Source: Lithodes maja | Taxonomy: Eukaryota > Arthropoda > Malacostraca > Decapoda > Lithodidae | Length of the DNA: 64,000 nucleotides | Direction: 5' to 3' | Assembly: GCA_037953745.1 (NCBI GenBank) | Contig: JBAKBP010013124.1 | Coordinates: 1-64,000, forward strand | In this document: positions 44,184 to 54,697 of the stretch, piece by piece | Layout of the letters: each line of letters begins with the position of its first letter | Numbering within the stretch: position 1 is the stretch's first letter | Notes under the pieces: model-generated | The model's database searches: none | Told to the model about the DNA's origin: nothing | The model's input: the letters and a program-made list of their open reading frames with translations, nothing else | Translations under genes and position numbers: made by a program

Positions 44184-45971
44184 TGTGACGTTGACCACTC
44201 CGTTAGAACCGCATAGCTTGTCCTACAGTGACTCACTAGGATCGCCAGGGCAGTGGATGGGGCTACAGTTTATGTATTAGAGTGTGCTTTATTTCATATG
44301 AAAGCTCGTGTCATGGGCAGTCCAGAAAGGCTCCTTGTTTTCGCCCATGTCAAGGCTTTATATATTTAATTGTAAAGTATATGTTTTGTCATTAACTAGT
44401 AATGATAGGATCTGGGAGAGAGAGAGGGAGTAGAACAGAGTGAGAGGGGGCGCGCAGTGTTTTTTGTCCCGCTCGATGACGTCACGGCTGGCTGCCTCGC
44501 GGGGGTTGGTGGAGGGAGGTCCTTACCATGCTGCGAGCTCTGTTAGTGGCTAGATTTACTTGTAACCGCCTTTTTTCCACGCGGCTAGAGCTAGTGCGAG
44601 TATATATACAGTTCCTCGCCACTCTCTCCCTCAGATCTGGTTTCTAGAACACACCCATCTTTTTTTCCCTTGCTATCTGTCCCCGCTCCGTACCTGAGAA
44701 TCTTTTCCTCTGCCTATCTCTCTCATTTTCCATATCTTTCACCACCTTTTATTAATATTATACCCCCTCTGGTTAACTCTGCAAAATCAGCTTTATGCTG
44801 GCCAGTTGTATTGTGTGTTAAGGTCTGATATAGCCTATGTATGTTAGTTGTTAAGATAAGTGGATCACGAAGCATTGGTTGGCTTTCATATTGCCGCTTC
44901 CTATAATTATTAGTGTTCTGCTGGATTAGATAATGCTAGACTGGGAGTCTGATATTATAGGTATTGTTTCCTATGAGTGCTGGCTTTAGTTAAAAGCGGC
45001 ACGACATACCTGAGAACTGGAGTTGATTGAGTAAATTCTAGTCTGTGTGCCATTGAGAGTAGAGCATGCACGAATGAGGGTTTTTTGCCTATACCATTCT
45101 GCACTGTTCTAGTCTCGATTGTTTGTCTTTGAGGAACGCCAGAATGCTTAATTCTTCGGTATTAAGGTTTCTCAAGAGAGCTACCCTTCATTATAACGTA
45201 ATATTTGACGCACAGACTTGAGATTTGCACTAGGCTATGCAGCATGCCATGCGCACCAGTATCTCGTATCATTGACTCCAGTTAGACTTTATCAGTCACA
45301 GTAGACATTAAGTATATTAACCTAATTACTCTTTTTATGCATACCCATTTATGATTACACAAGCATTTCGCAGCCTAGTTTGATGTATTGAGACACAAAC
45401 GACTTAGGCTCTTTTTGTTGATAGGAATACTGCATTGTCGTGGCGATTATTATTATTGTTGTAGTGTTTAGGATATTCTTGGCTCCGACGGCATTATATA
45501 TTCTGCCTTTTTGTGTGCATAGCCTGCACGAGCATTGTTCCGCTGCCTGCCTTTTTGGGTTCCATTTCCGATACGAGCATCTTTATAACATCTAACATTT
45601 AAAGAAGATTCCTTGTTAGTGTTGAAGGACTTTAGTGCACTTTCTTTCATGCAGGAGTGCCTGACATTTATTGATTAAAGTAACGTAAGCTGTAACTTCC
45701 CTTACCACCTTACTTTGCATACCATAACCAAGCACCTTCGGTTATAGGTAGTAATAGGCTGTTTTCACATAACATTAAGCCTAGAGTAGACGCACATTTA
45801 TTGAGAGTTTGATAGCCTATTATTGCATATAGAACTCTGTAGAGTATTTGTGTTCTTTGTTCACTGGGAATATACTTCAGAGGTTGGAGCTAGCGCTTTC
45901 CGTTGTAACATTTATGCCATTACTAGTCCAATGAATAAGAGCCCTGATATATTTGAACCCCAGTCGTAACA
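44184..45971 (+). repeat. Gypsy 5' LTR
   Basis: 1788 bp, from TGTGACGTTGACC to CAGTCGTAACA. A TATA-like GAGTATATATACAG at about 44598-44611 marks a probable U3 promoter, with a CTC-rich start region about 30 bp downstream. The first bases TG and last bases CA are the standard LTR ends. Confidence 0.9.
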
Positions 45972-45973
45972 AA

Positions 45974-45990
45974 TGGCGACCTTACCTAGG
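45974..45990 (+). other. Gypsy primer-binding site
   Basis: TGGCGACCTTACCTAGG begins two bases after the 5' LTR. TGG pairs with the CCA end of a tRNA primer. I do not assign the tRNA. Confidence 0.7.
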
Positions 45991-46181
45991 ATTTGGTGAA
46001 CCTACATTTATTAGCAGGGAACATTTGTTGTTTTGGAGAATATTTTGCGGGGATCAGCAAGAATATATTTTTTTTTCGCAACATAGTATAGCCCTTGAGT
46101 ATTTCCGAGAATTTTTGTGTGTATATCGAGGTATAAGAGTTTGGGGTGCTTCTTTTCTGAATATTGTGGTGAGAAATTTTT

Positions 46182-47780
46182 GTGAGCATCATGTCTTATA
46201 CCGGATCAGAGGAGAATGGAGACACAGTACGTAATGTTGAAACTGAGGAACAGCAGTATGATGATATGGTTAATCGGGTGAACTGTGAGGAGGATGCTAG
46301 GATATTTTTGCAATGGCCTGTTACTGCCGAGCGGTTGGAGGGTATGGAGCGGCACGGTCTTCAATGCCTGGCCACAGCTATCGGTCATGCGGGTACTAGC
46401 GGCATGACCAGGGATAACTTGATAACGTGTGTACTGGGCAGGGTGACTGGTGAGCGAGATGGGTTGAGTGCTCAGAGCCCTTCGGCCATGCTTCCCCTAC
46501 ACTCGACTCCCAGCCATCCCAGTAGTTTGCCGACCCCGGGTACGCTTCCGCAGTTGGGTGGTGACTGGCAGGGTGGGTTGCCCCTGGGGGGACCACCGGT
46601 AATTTCAAACATTGTAGCACCTTCACCTCCTCCAGGGTTAACCCCAGAATTATTATATCAGCTCGAATTAGCTAAGATTCAACAGCAACAAAGGGCATGT
46701 GAGCTTCAGCTTCAGCAGCAAATAGAATTAGCCAAGATAGAAGAGAGAGCCAAGATAGAAGAGAGAAAACTATCAGTCAGCAGCAAATAGAGCTAGCAAA
46801 AATCCAAGCTGAGTCGACTAGGTACTGTGCCGACATGGACGTAGAGAAGTCGCGAGTAGAGGCAACGGGACAGCGACTTGGGGCTGGTAACCGTGTTCAT
46901 GATCAATCTCTCTCGCACTTATTGAAACTGGTTCCGGTGTTTGATGAGAGTGGTGTAACAGAATTTTTCACACGCTTTGAGAAGAAGTGCCAGGAACACC
47001 AGTGGCCAGAGAATAAATGGGCAGCACTTGTATCCTCTAGATTAAGAGGCAAGGGTCTTAAAGCCTACGATGCGTTACCTTTGGAGTCATGTATTGTGTA
47101 TGAGGATCTCAAGGAGGCTGTCCTGAGGGCTTACGAATTGCAACCAGAAACGTACCGTTTGAAGTTCCGGGGTGTAACTAAGGGAAGAGATAGCACCTTT
47201 TTGGAACACGCCCGGGACTTGTCCGATGCTATGGGGAACTGGCTCCGATCTGAGAAGGTCACAACATTTGATGAAATTAAGCAGTTAATGATGTTGGAGC
47301 AGTTCTTTAAGAGTACGGGCGGTGATCTAACTTTGAACTTGAAGGAGAAAAACCCAAGAACTCTAGTCGAAGCAGCAGAAATGGCTGATCGACGGCTGTC
47401 GTTGATTCGGGGTTGCGGGTCCTCACAGAAGTACGATGTAAGTGCTAAGGACCGTTATCCTCCCCCTCCCCGGAACAATGACACATTTAAACAGAAGAGC
47501 CATGAAACTAAAACTGAATCCAAACCTTACACCACACCGTATGTGAAAAGTCAGGGGCCTTTTACATCATAGTATAAGCCGAAACCGAAATTTATGTGTT
47601 TTAGTTGCCACCAGGAGGGTCATAAGGCAAATGAGTGCCCTAGTCGACCTCCTCCGGCAGCCGTGTCTTTTGCTCACGGCATTGGAGTGTTCAAGAGGAC
47701 ATCGGAGTTTGTTAGAGGCATTTCTTCCGAGGTAAATACACTGCCAGTGCAGAAGGATCCGGAAGGCTTATTCCCTGTCC
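46182..47780 (+). pseudogene. Gypsy gag, broken
   Basis: Gag would form the particle that packages element RNA. An N-terminal domain (NCEEDARIFLQWP) is followed by a Pro-rich linker and a Gln/Glu coiled-coil (LAKIQQQQRACELQLQQ) to a frameshift near 46770. The capsid part continues (FTRFEKKCQEHQWPENKW, RLRGKGLKAYDAL, KNPRTLVEAAEMADRRL) to an in-frame TAG at 47570-47572. After that the same frame carries a CCHC zinc knuckle, CFSCHQEGHKANEC, at about 47597-47638. Spans are collinear with Gypsy gag proteins that have a SCAN-like capsid. A further frameshift near 47781 separates it from protease. Confidence 0.82.
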
Positions 47781-48356
47781 GTGATGCCTTTAGTGACCAC
47801 AGGGGACTCGGTTGTGTGGAGTGGGGGGGGTAGAAGACATGAGGTGAGAATTTTGCGTGACACTGGGGCATCGCAAACACTGTTGAAAAATTTAACTGGT
47901 AAACCTGTCAATACGGCGCGGGTGATTGTGGTTCAGGGAGTTAATGCGACAAGGTCATACCCGCTTGTGAGAATGAAGGTGGAAGTTGATGGTGTGACTT
48001 GTGACCTGGATGTAGGGATTGTGGAGAAGTTACCTGTTGGGGGCGTCGACCTCCTTCTCGGCAACGACTTTGCGGGACCTACTTCTGAGGCTCCACCCTT
48101 GGTCGTTGCCGAGAAGCCGGCCGACGTGAGTAGGGAGGAGCAGGAGTGGGTTGAGAAGTGTCCGGGGCAGCCTATGGCGTGTGTTGCCACCGGAGATCCT
48201 GCATCCAGGGAGTCACATTCTGGTCAACAATCTTTAGATCAGCGGAGGAAGGGTACCGAGAAGGGGCTGAAAGTTGATGCGGTTGAGAGTTCAGTATCAG
48301 CGGACATTCTCGGGGACTCATTATTAGGACCACATTTCGAGTCTAGAGAAGACCCA
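47781..48356 (+). pseudogene. Gypsy retropepsin region, cut by a MITE
   Basis: The aspartic-protease motif RDTGAS has its catalytic Asp codon at 47859-47861, followed by a beta-strand-rich region and the second conserved segment VDLLLGNDF. The frame is entered by a shift near 47781 from the zinc-knuckle frame; a G-run at 47822-47830 lies just after. It runs open until the family-B MITE at 48361, which supplies a stop three codons on. Confidence 0.78.
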
Positions 48357-48360
48357 TTAA

Positions 48361-48990
48361 CCTAACAAGTGCGCATGGGGGTAATTGAAAACGTCCCCCT
48401 GTGCTGACGTATTTGAGGTGTTTCCGTCACTAAAATATTCATTGTACCATTAATAGCATTAATAATTATCCATATGCGCCTATTAGGGGTTGATTATAAA
48501 GGTATTAACCTGAAACAACAATAAAACGAGTGAAAACAGCGTTTGGATGGTCAAAATCGGAGATATAGCCCGCGAGTTGTATAATGTATGGGTGAGGCAA
48601 TCTGCTTTCCCGCCAATTTCCCCCAAGGCCACTGAGACACAGTCGATCGATACTCTCTCTCTCTCTCTTGCACTCGCTTGCCATCAGTGATGACAACACC
48701 CTGCTTGCAACTCGCTAATGTTAGCACGAAAATATACCTCAGAATAAGGGAATAATAGGGAAAATAGGTGATAACTGAAGGAGAGGAGGAAAGTGGGGAA
48801 GGAGGGGAGGTAGAGGACTGAGATTTTGCATGGCCCAGGGGCCAAAAAAAAATAAAAAAATAAAAAAATAAAAATAAAAAAAATATTTTTTTTTTCGATG
48901 TCAAAAGTTGATTTTTTATTTTACTTACTCTCAAGAGTCTTCCCGCAGTCCGCCGGGGGAACTCTTAAGAGTCTCCCCGCAGCTCCCGGG
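48361..48990. mobile_element. TTAA-flanked MITE, family B copy 2, inside Gypsy pol
   Basis: The 630-bp body is nearly identical to copies at 41916 and 61429, with TTAA at 48357-48360 and 48991-48994. The TTAA is in the same codon phase on both sides, so precise excision would rejoin the protease frame with the downstream pol fragment without a frameshift. Confidence 0.88.
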
Positions 48991-48994
48991 TTAA

Positions 48995-50379
48995 CTGTTC
49001 CTGAGAAGGCAGTGGATGGGCTTAAAAAGACGATGAGACAGCAACGGTACGCAGAGAGAGAGCAACGGGAGGCCAAACTTAATGTAGGAGGGGGGCATGA
49101 GTTGTTTCGCAAACACTTGGATAGGCTTGCTCCTTCGGACATTCGTAAGTTGCAATTGGAAGACCCGGAGGTTCTTGAATGTGGTACCGGTGCTGTCGAG
49201 TTGAAGGAGGACAGTGTTGCACAGTCGAGAGATGTAGCAACGAGGTACCCTGACGCGTACCCTATGAGAAATGGGTCAGCGAAGACGGTGGTCCGAGGCT
49301 TGCTAGTGTATTTTTCCCGGTATGGTTACCCGCAGGAGATTCATGTTGTTTTGTTTGCTGCACGGGAGGTACCTGGGGAAAGTTTGGGATTCAGCCCTAA
49401 TGAGCTCGTCTTTGGACACCGTGTCAGAGGGCCTCTTCATATGGTTGAAGAAGTATGGGAGGGCGCAGAAAAACCTTGTTCTATGCTCAAGTGTGTCCTC
49501 AACAGTCGAGAACGGATGTTGCGCAGTCTGGAGTTGGCTGGCCGTAATTTGACTAGCTCTCAGGCCCTCAGGAAGGACAGGTACGACCTCAAGGTTGAAC
49601 TCAGGGAGTTTCACGTGGGTCAGGAGGTGTTGATTCTACTGCCTCTTGTAGGTCACCCCTTATCCGCGAAGTACGCTGATCCTTATAGGGTTGTGGAGGA
49701 GCTATCAGACCTGGTTTACTTGGTAGCCACTCCAGACAGACGGAAGCGCAATCAGTTATGTCATGTTAATCCCATGAAGGAGTATGGGAGGCACCCCCCT
49801 GAGCCTCTCACTGTGCCTGTGATGACGTTTAGCAGTCAAGGTGGAGAAGGAGAACGGGACAGTCAAGCTCAGGTGGAGGATAACTGGAGGGAGAAGAAGT
49901 TCAAATGGGCGCCTGAGTTTGAGAAGGTGTTTAGAGAAGTAAAACACCTGTTGTGCACTCACCCGATCCTCAGGGCCCCTGACTTTAGCCTACCTTTCCA
50001 ACTAGCAACGGAGGCTAGTGGTGTGGGGGCTGGTGCCGTCCTTGTGGAAAAGGACGATGATGGGCTGGAGCATCCTGTTAGTTTCTGCTCGGAGAAGTAC
50101 AATTCGGCCCAGGGGAGCTGCTCTGTTGTCGAGGAGGAGCTGCTGGTGGTTGTACTTGCTCTGAGGCATTTCGAGGTCTGTGTTCCGGCCTATGGTCCGG
50201 TCGTTGTAGTTTACCCAGATCATCACCCTCTCAAGTTCTTGGACCAGTTTCACAATCGGAATATGAGGCTGACCAGGTGGTCACTAAGGTTATTGGTATA
50301 TAACCTGGACATACGCCATATTGCCGGTTGTGACAACGTGGTTGCAGATGGTCGTTCAAGGGTATATGATCCTGGGTAG
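48995..50379 (+). pseudogene. Gypsy pol remnant: integrase pieces then RNase H, no RT
   Basis: One open frame holds domains out of normal order. First comes a Lys/Arg-rich spacer. An integrase-core beginning (RDVATRYPDAYPMRN, near 49226) lacks the second Asp and the Glu regions. Then follows the integrase C-terminal part (SLGFSPNELVFGHRVRGPL, VGQEVLILLP, QLCHVNPMKEY). From about 49900 it reads as the RT-RNase H connection and RNase H (WAPEFEKVF, SFCSEKYNSAQ, YPDHHPLKFL, DNVVADGRSR). Gypsy pol is normally protease-RT-RNase H-integrase. The first RNase H Asp is Glu here (GAG at 50011-50013). RT is absent. Confidence 0.8.
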
Positions 50380-50853
50380 ATTGACACACGGGTAGCCTCC
50401 TGCTTTAGTTTGAATAGTATTTTGCGCTTGGTGCTTGTTGGCTCGCGGTTGTAGCCCAGCGTATTGGGTCGTAAAGCAGGAGTTGAGCGTTTGGTATAGA
50501 AGAAAAAACTAGGCTTGCCCCTATAGTGCAGCCGAAATAAACAAATTAAAAACATAAAAATCAAATAAAAAAACTTTCTTTGATAGTTGAATTTTTTCAG
50601 TATGTTATAGCAGTAATTCTGAGTTGCACTCCTCTCAGAATGCTGGGCTAGAGAAGCTCGCTCTTGAGGAGCATAACTACATATAATTTAACCTATTGTG
50701 TTGGGAGGGTTATAATTTTGAATAAATGTTTTGTTGAAGAACTGTGCCAGATATTTTACTGCCGCTGGGTGATGGGAAGTGGAGATATAGCATGGGTTCT
50801 AACCATCAGATTTTTGTGAGCCTTGGGGCCTCTGAGAAAAATCTTGGGGGGTG
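50380..50853 (+). other. Gypsy 3' untranslated region and polypurine tract
   Basis: No ORF is assigned. A purine-rich GAGAAAAATCTTGGGGGGTG just before the 3' LTR is the likely plus-strand primer site. Confidence 0.6.
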
Positions 50854-52644
50854 TGTGACGTTGACCACTCCGTTAGAACCGCATGGCTTGTCCTACAGTG
50901 ACTCACTAGGATCGCCAGGGCAGTGGATGGGGCTACAGTTTATGTATTAGAGTGTGCTTTATTTCATATGAAAGCTCGTGTCATGGGCAGTCCAGAAAGG
51001 CTCTTTGTTTTCGCCCATGTCAAGGCTTTATATATTTAATTGTAAAGTATATGTTTTGTCATTAACTAGTAATGATAGGATCTGGGAGAGAGAGAGGGAG
51101 TAGAACAGAGTGAGAGGGGGCGCGCAGTGTTTTTTGTCCCGCTCGATGACGTCACGGCTGGCTGCCTCGCGGGGGTTGGTGGAGGGAGGTCCTTACCATG
51201 CTGCGAGCTCTGTTAGTGGCTAGATTTACTTGTAACCGCCTTTTTTCCACGCGGCTAGAGCTAGTGCGAGTATATATACAGTTTCTCGCCACTCTCTCCC
51301 TCAGATCTGGTTTCTAGAACACACCCATCTTTTTTTCCCTTGCTATCTGTCCCCGCTCCGTACCTGAGAATCTTTTCCTCTGCCTATCTCTCTCATTTTC
51401 CATATCTTTCACCACCTTTTATTAATATTATACCCCCTCTGGTTAACTCTGCAAAATCAGCTTCATGCTGGCCAGTTGTATTGTGTGTTAAGGTCTGATA
51501 TAGCCTATGTATGTTAGTTGTTAAGATAAGTGGGTCACGAAGCATTGGTTGGCTTTCATATTGCCGCTTCCTATAATTATTAGTGTTCTGCTGGATTAGA
51601 TAATGCTAGACTGGGAGTCTGATATTATAGGTATTGTTTCCTAGGAGTGCTGGCTTTAGTTAAAAGCGGCACGACATACCTGAGAACTGGAGTTGATTGA
51701 GTAAATTCTAGTCTGTGTGCCATTGAGAGTAGAGCATGCACGAATGAGGGTTTTTTGCCTATACCATTCTGCACTGTTCTAGTCTCGATTGTTTGTCTTT
51801 GAGGTACGCCAGGAGAACGCTTAATTCTTCGGTATTAAGGTTTCTCAAGAGAGCTACCCTTCATTATAACGTAATATTTGACGCACAGACTTGAGATTTG
51901 CACTAGGCTATGCAGCATGCCATGCGCACCAGTATCTCGTATCATTGACTCCAGCTAGACTTTATCAGTCACAGTAGACATTAAGTATATTAACCTAATT
52001 ACTCTTTTTATGCATACCCATTTATGATTACACAAGCATTTCGCAGCCTAGTTTGATGTATTGAGACACAAACGACTTAGGCTCTTTTTGTTGATAGGAA
52101 TACTGCATTGTCGTGGCGATTATTATTATTGTTGTAGTGTTTAGGATATTCTTGGCTCCGACGGCATTATATATTCTGCCTTTTTGTGTGCATAGCCTGC
52201 ACGAGCATTGTTCCGCTGCCTGCCTTTTTGGGTTCCATTTCCGATACGAGCATCTTTATAACATCTAACATTTAAAGAAGATTCCTTGTTAGTGTTGAAG
52301 GACTTTAGTGCACTTTCTTTCATGCAGGAGTGCCTGACATTTATTGATTAAAGTAACGTAAGCTGTAACTTCCCTTACCACCTTACTTTGCATACCATAA
52401 CCAAGCACCTTCGGTTATAGGTAGTAATAGGCTGTTTTCACATAACATTAAGCCTAGAGTAGACGCACATTTATTGAGAGTTTGACAGCCTATTATTGCA
52501 TATAGAACTCTGTAGAGTATTTGTGTTCTTTGTTCACTGGGAATATACTTCAGAGGTTGGAGCTAGCGCTTTCCGTTGTAACATTTATGCCATTACTAGT
52601 CCAATGAATAAGAGCCCTGATATATTTGAACCCCAGTCGTAACA
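50854..52644 (+). repeat. Gypsy 3' LTR
   Basis: 1791 bp, about 99% identical to the 5' LTR. Differences include a short indel near 51810, where the 5' copy reads CCAGAATGC and this one CCAGGAGAACGC. It ends GTAACA at 52644 and is followed by CC and then the BEL/Pao LTR. Confidence 0.9.
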
Positions 52645-52646
52645 CC

Positions 52647-53218
52647 TGTCGGGAATAGGGTAATGATCCCGACAGGTTTTGGTCCAATAGGACATTTGAA
52701 TTTGGCGGTATCGTATCGTTTGTACGATTTCGGCTGGTTCTTTGTGTATTGTAGTTTCTTCTTAAGTTAGGTTAAATATTAACTGTAATGTATAAATATC
52801 TACATCAGCTCTAGATGTATTATGAAACCAAGTTATGGGTTATAATTATTATGAGCCGGCAGCCATATGTAATTTCGCGAAGCGATCGGACGCCGGCCCT
52901 TTAGTCTCTCAATCAACACCATACCTTCAACATCTCCTCCCCCGGCTCTGACTCAACCCACAGTTCACCATGTGCTACAACTAAATATAACAACAGTCCT
53001 ACATCACCAGTCCTCTAAGCTAAGTTCATTGTATGATATTGTATTATGTTAACATTCCTACATGTCATGCAATTGAACTAGCCGTTTGTGGGGGACTGGA
53101 TTAAACCTATCGACGAATACCTCGTTGGTAAATATATAATAATATTTTATAATACTATTTGTTGGGAGATATCCTGTACCAGTGATATACAATTTAACCT
53201 TTATATAAATTCCCGACA
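52647..53218 (+). repeat. BEL/Pao 5' LTR
   Basis: 572 bp. The first 28 bases can fold as a hairpin because TGTCGGGA recurs inverted as TCCCGACA at about 52667-52674. A second strong inverted pair, GAGCCGGC / GCCGGCCC, flanks TTTCGCGAAGCGATCGGAC near 52853-52900. Confidence 0.93.
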
Positions 53219-53223
53219 AATAA

Positions 53224-53240
53224 TGGTCCTTCGTGCCCTC
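53224..53240 (+). other. BEL/Pao primer-binding site
   Basis: TGGTCCTTCGTGCCCTC starts five bases after the LTR. TGG pairs with tRNA CCA. I do not assign the tRNA. Confidence 0.65.
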
Positions 53241-53713
53241 AAGCTTCCTTCCCGTAGTCCCGTTTTGTTACTTCCTAGACGCTTGTGGGTTTACAAATGG
53301 CTGCCGCCTCGCGCGTTGTTGGCCGACTGCCATTTCCCTAGTTTACTCCCAGCTTCTTCCCTCTTGTTTTTTGCCACTTAGGCGCCGTCTCTATTTTTTT
53401 GGGGGACTTGTTTCCAAGTTTTTTTGGGCGTGTGCTCCTTGGCGTTTTTTGGTGGGTTAGCTGGGCTGCAGATTGGGGTTGGGGTAAATTCGTAGGGCGC
53501 CATTTCGCGCTCCTAGGATAGGCTAGGCAGTCTCGACCTGCAGGTGTCTGTGATAGCTTTTCGTTTTGGTGGTGTGCCTGTGGTATTGGTTGTGTTGTCA
53601 TTGTGGGACTCATTATTCCTTTTGCTGTGGGGAGGGTTCTCATGTGACTTTTTATATTAATTTTATAATAGCCTAGGCCTAGTTGCTTACAGTGGCGGTC
53701 ATGAGTGTCTGTC

Positions 53714-53753
53714 TTTGTTAATTCCTAAGCGATTGACAGTTAATAGTCAGACC
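53714..53753 (+). promoter_or_regulatory. Leader repeat upstream of the SGNH ORF
   Basis: TGTTAATTCCTAAGCGATTG and the following ACAGTTAATAGTCAGACC match a 38-bp segment at 54627-54664 upstream of gag-pol at 32 of 38 positions. It lies about 115 nt before the SGNH ATG. Possible roles are translation, splicing or RNA structure; none is shown. Confidence 0.6.
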
Positions 53754-53866
53754 TCATGATTGTAGCTTAACCAGCTAGGCTTACCTATAAAGGGCTTATA
53801 ATAATTAGAGCTTCACCTTACCCTTTTTTTAATGGATTTAGTATTTGAATCTTTTGTCAATACATC

Positions 53867-54487
53867 ATGGCTCAAAGGAACCATCCCACAGCTGCGTCAG
53901 GAAGTGGCATTGGGGTGAATTTTACACCAACCTCCTCATCCAATCAGAGCCCTGGGAAAGTGGTGGGTATATTAGGCCACAGTTATGTTGGTCGCCTAGG
54001 GGTTTCCCGCCGAGAATTTTATGACCCGGGTTTTGTAGTGAGGGTGTTTAGTGCCCCAGGAGCCACTCTCGATAATATCAGGTCCCAACCAGCCTGGGAT
54101 GGTCTTTTGAGCCTAAGGCCCGAGATCACTGTATTAGTGTTAGGCGGTAACGACATCGTCTCTGGGGTAGTCCCGCAGGAGCTCGCGGCTAAAATCCAGG
54201 AGTTGACCTATGAGATTGAGGCATCCACGAATGGCCGCTGTCTTGTAGTGGGATTAGAGCAGAGGGAGTCTCCTCGGGGTATACCGGTAGGCGAATACCA
54301 CAAGGTGAAGAACTCTGTCAATGCTCTCCTCAAGAGAAAATACAAGCACCTTGGTGGTCGATTCTCCCCATATAGTTTTGGGAGCCAGTATATGTCCGAG
54401 GACGGCGTCCACCTCACCAATGAAGGCAGCGATCGTTTGTTGGCCCAGGTCATTAAGATGGTAAGGGACTATCTTGCGTCGCAGTAG
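53867..54487 (+). CDS. SGNH/GDSL-type hydrolase carried by the BEL/Pao element
   Basis: 206 residues, intact. Residues 1-30 form a Ser/Thr/Gly/Asn-rich tail. From 31 the SGNH-hydrolase blocks appear in order: block I GILGHSYVG with Ser39 (GHS rather than GDS), block II Gly65 in SAPGAT, block III VLGGND with Asn95, and block V EDGVH with Asp179 and His182. All catalytic and oxyanion positions are therefore present, so an active esterase or deacylase is plausible; the substrate is unknown. There is no signal peptide or membrane segment, which points to the cytosol or particle. It sits between the 5' LTR and gag-pol, 210 nt upstream of the latter, with its own stop and a similar leader repeat before it. 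Esterase ORFs are known in CR1 LINE ORF1; I do not know of one as a standard BEL/Pao gene. Confidence 0.85.
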   Translation: MAQRNHPTAASGSGIGVNFTPTSSSNQSPGKVVGILGHSYVGRLGVSRREFYDPGFVVRVFSAPGATLDNIRSQPAWDGLLSLRPEITVLVLGGNDIVSGVVPQELAAKIQELTYEIEASTNGRCLVVGLEQRESPRGIPVGEYHKVKNSVNALLKRKYKHLGGRFSPYSFGSQYMSEDGVHLTNEGSDRLLAQVIKMVRDYLASQ

Positions 54488-54626
54488 TCGGTCTCCTCAT
54501 AGATAGCCCCAGTGTACTTTACGTTATTGTGTAGTCAGATAATTTCCTTTAGTTAGTTTATATTAAGGGGACTAGGTATTATGTAATTCTTTTTGAGTAA
54601 ATTTCTTAAGTAATGGTGGTTTGCCG

Positions 54627-54664
54627 CTGTTGATTCCTAAGTGATTAACAGTTTGTAGTCTGAC
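54627..54664 (+). promoter_or_regulatory. Leader repeat upstream of gag-pol
   Basis: TGTTGATTCCTAAGTGATTA followed by ACAGTTTGTAGTCTGACC is about 84% identical to 53714-53753. It ends about 33 nt before the gag-pol ATG at 54698. Confidence 0.6.
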
Positions 54665-54697
54665 CATTGACCAGTTGCTTAGAATTAGACCTTAAAG

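Larger units (their letters stand above)
44184..52644 (+). mobile_element. Gypsy-type LTR retrotransposon, non-autonomous, rearranged
   Basis: Two LTRs of about 1.79 kb enclose a gag-protease region, a family-B MITE and a scrambled pol fragment with no reverse transcriptase. LTR identity is about 99% by eye (roughly ten differences), so insertion is recent although the coding region is ruined. The target duplication is CCAC: 44180-44183 on the left, and 60673-60676 on the right, displaced by the BEL/Pao element inserted two bases beyond the 3' LTR. A recent move without RT implies mobilisation by enzymes of a related intact element. Confidence 0.88.

Noticed and set aside
45468..45650. Identical 60-codon minus-strand frames at 45468-45650 and 52141-52323
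   Set aside because: They lie in the two Gypsy LTRs and are identical only because the LTRs are; no domain is seen.
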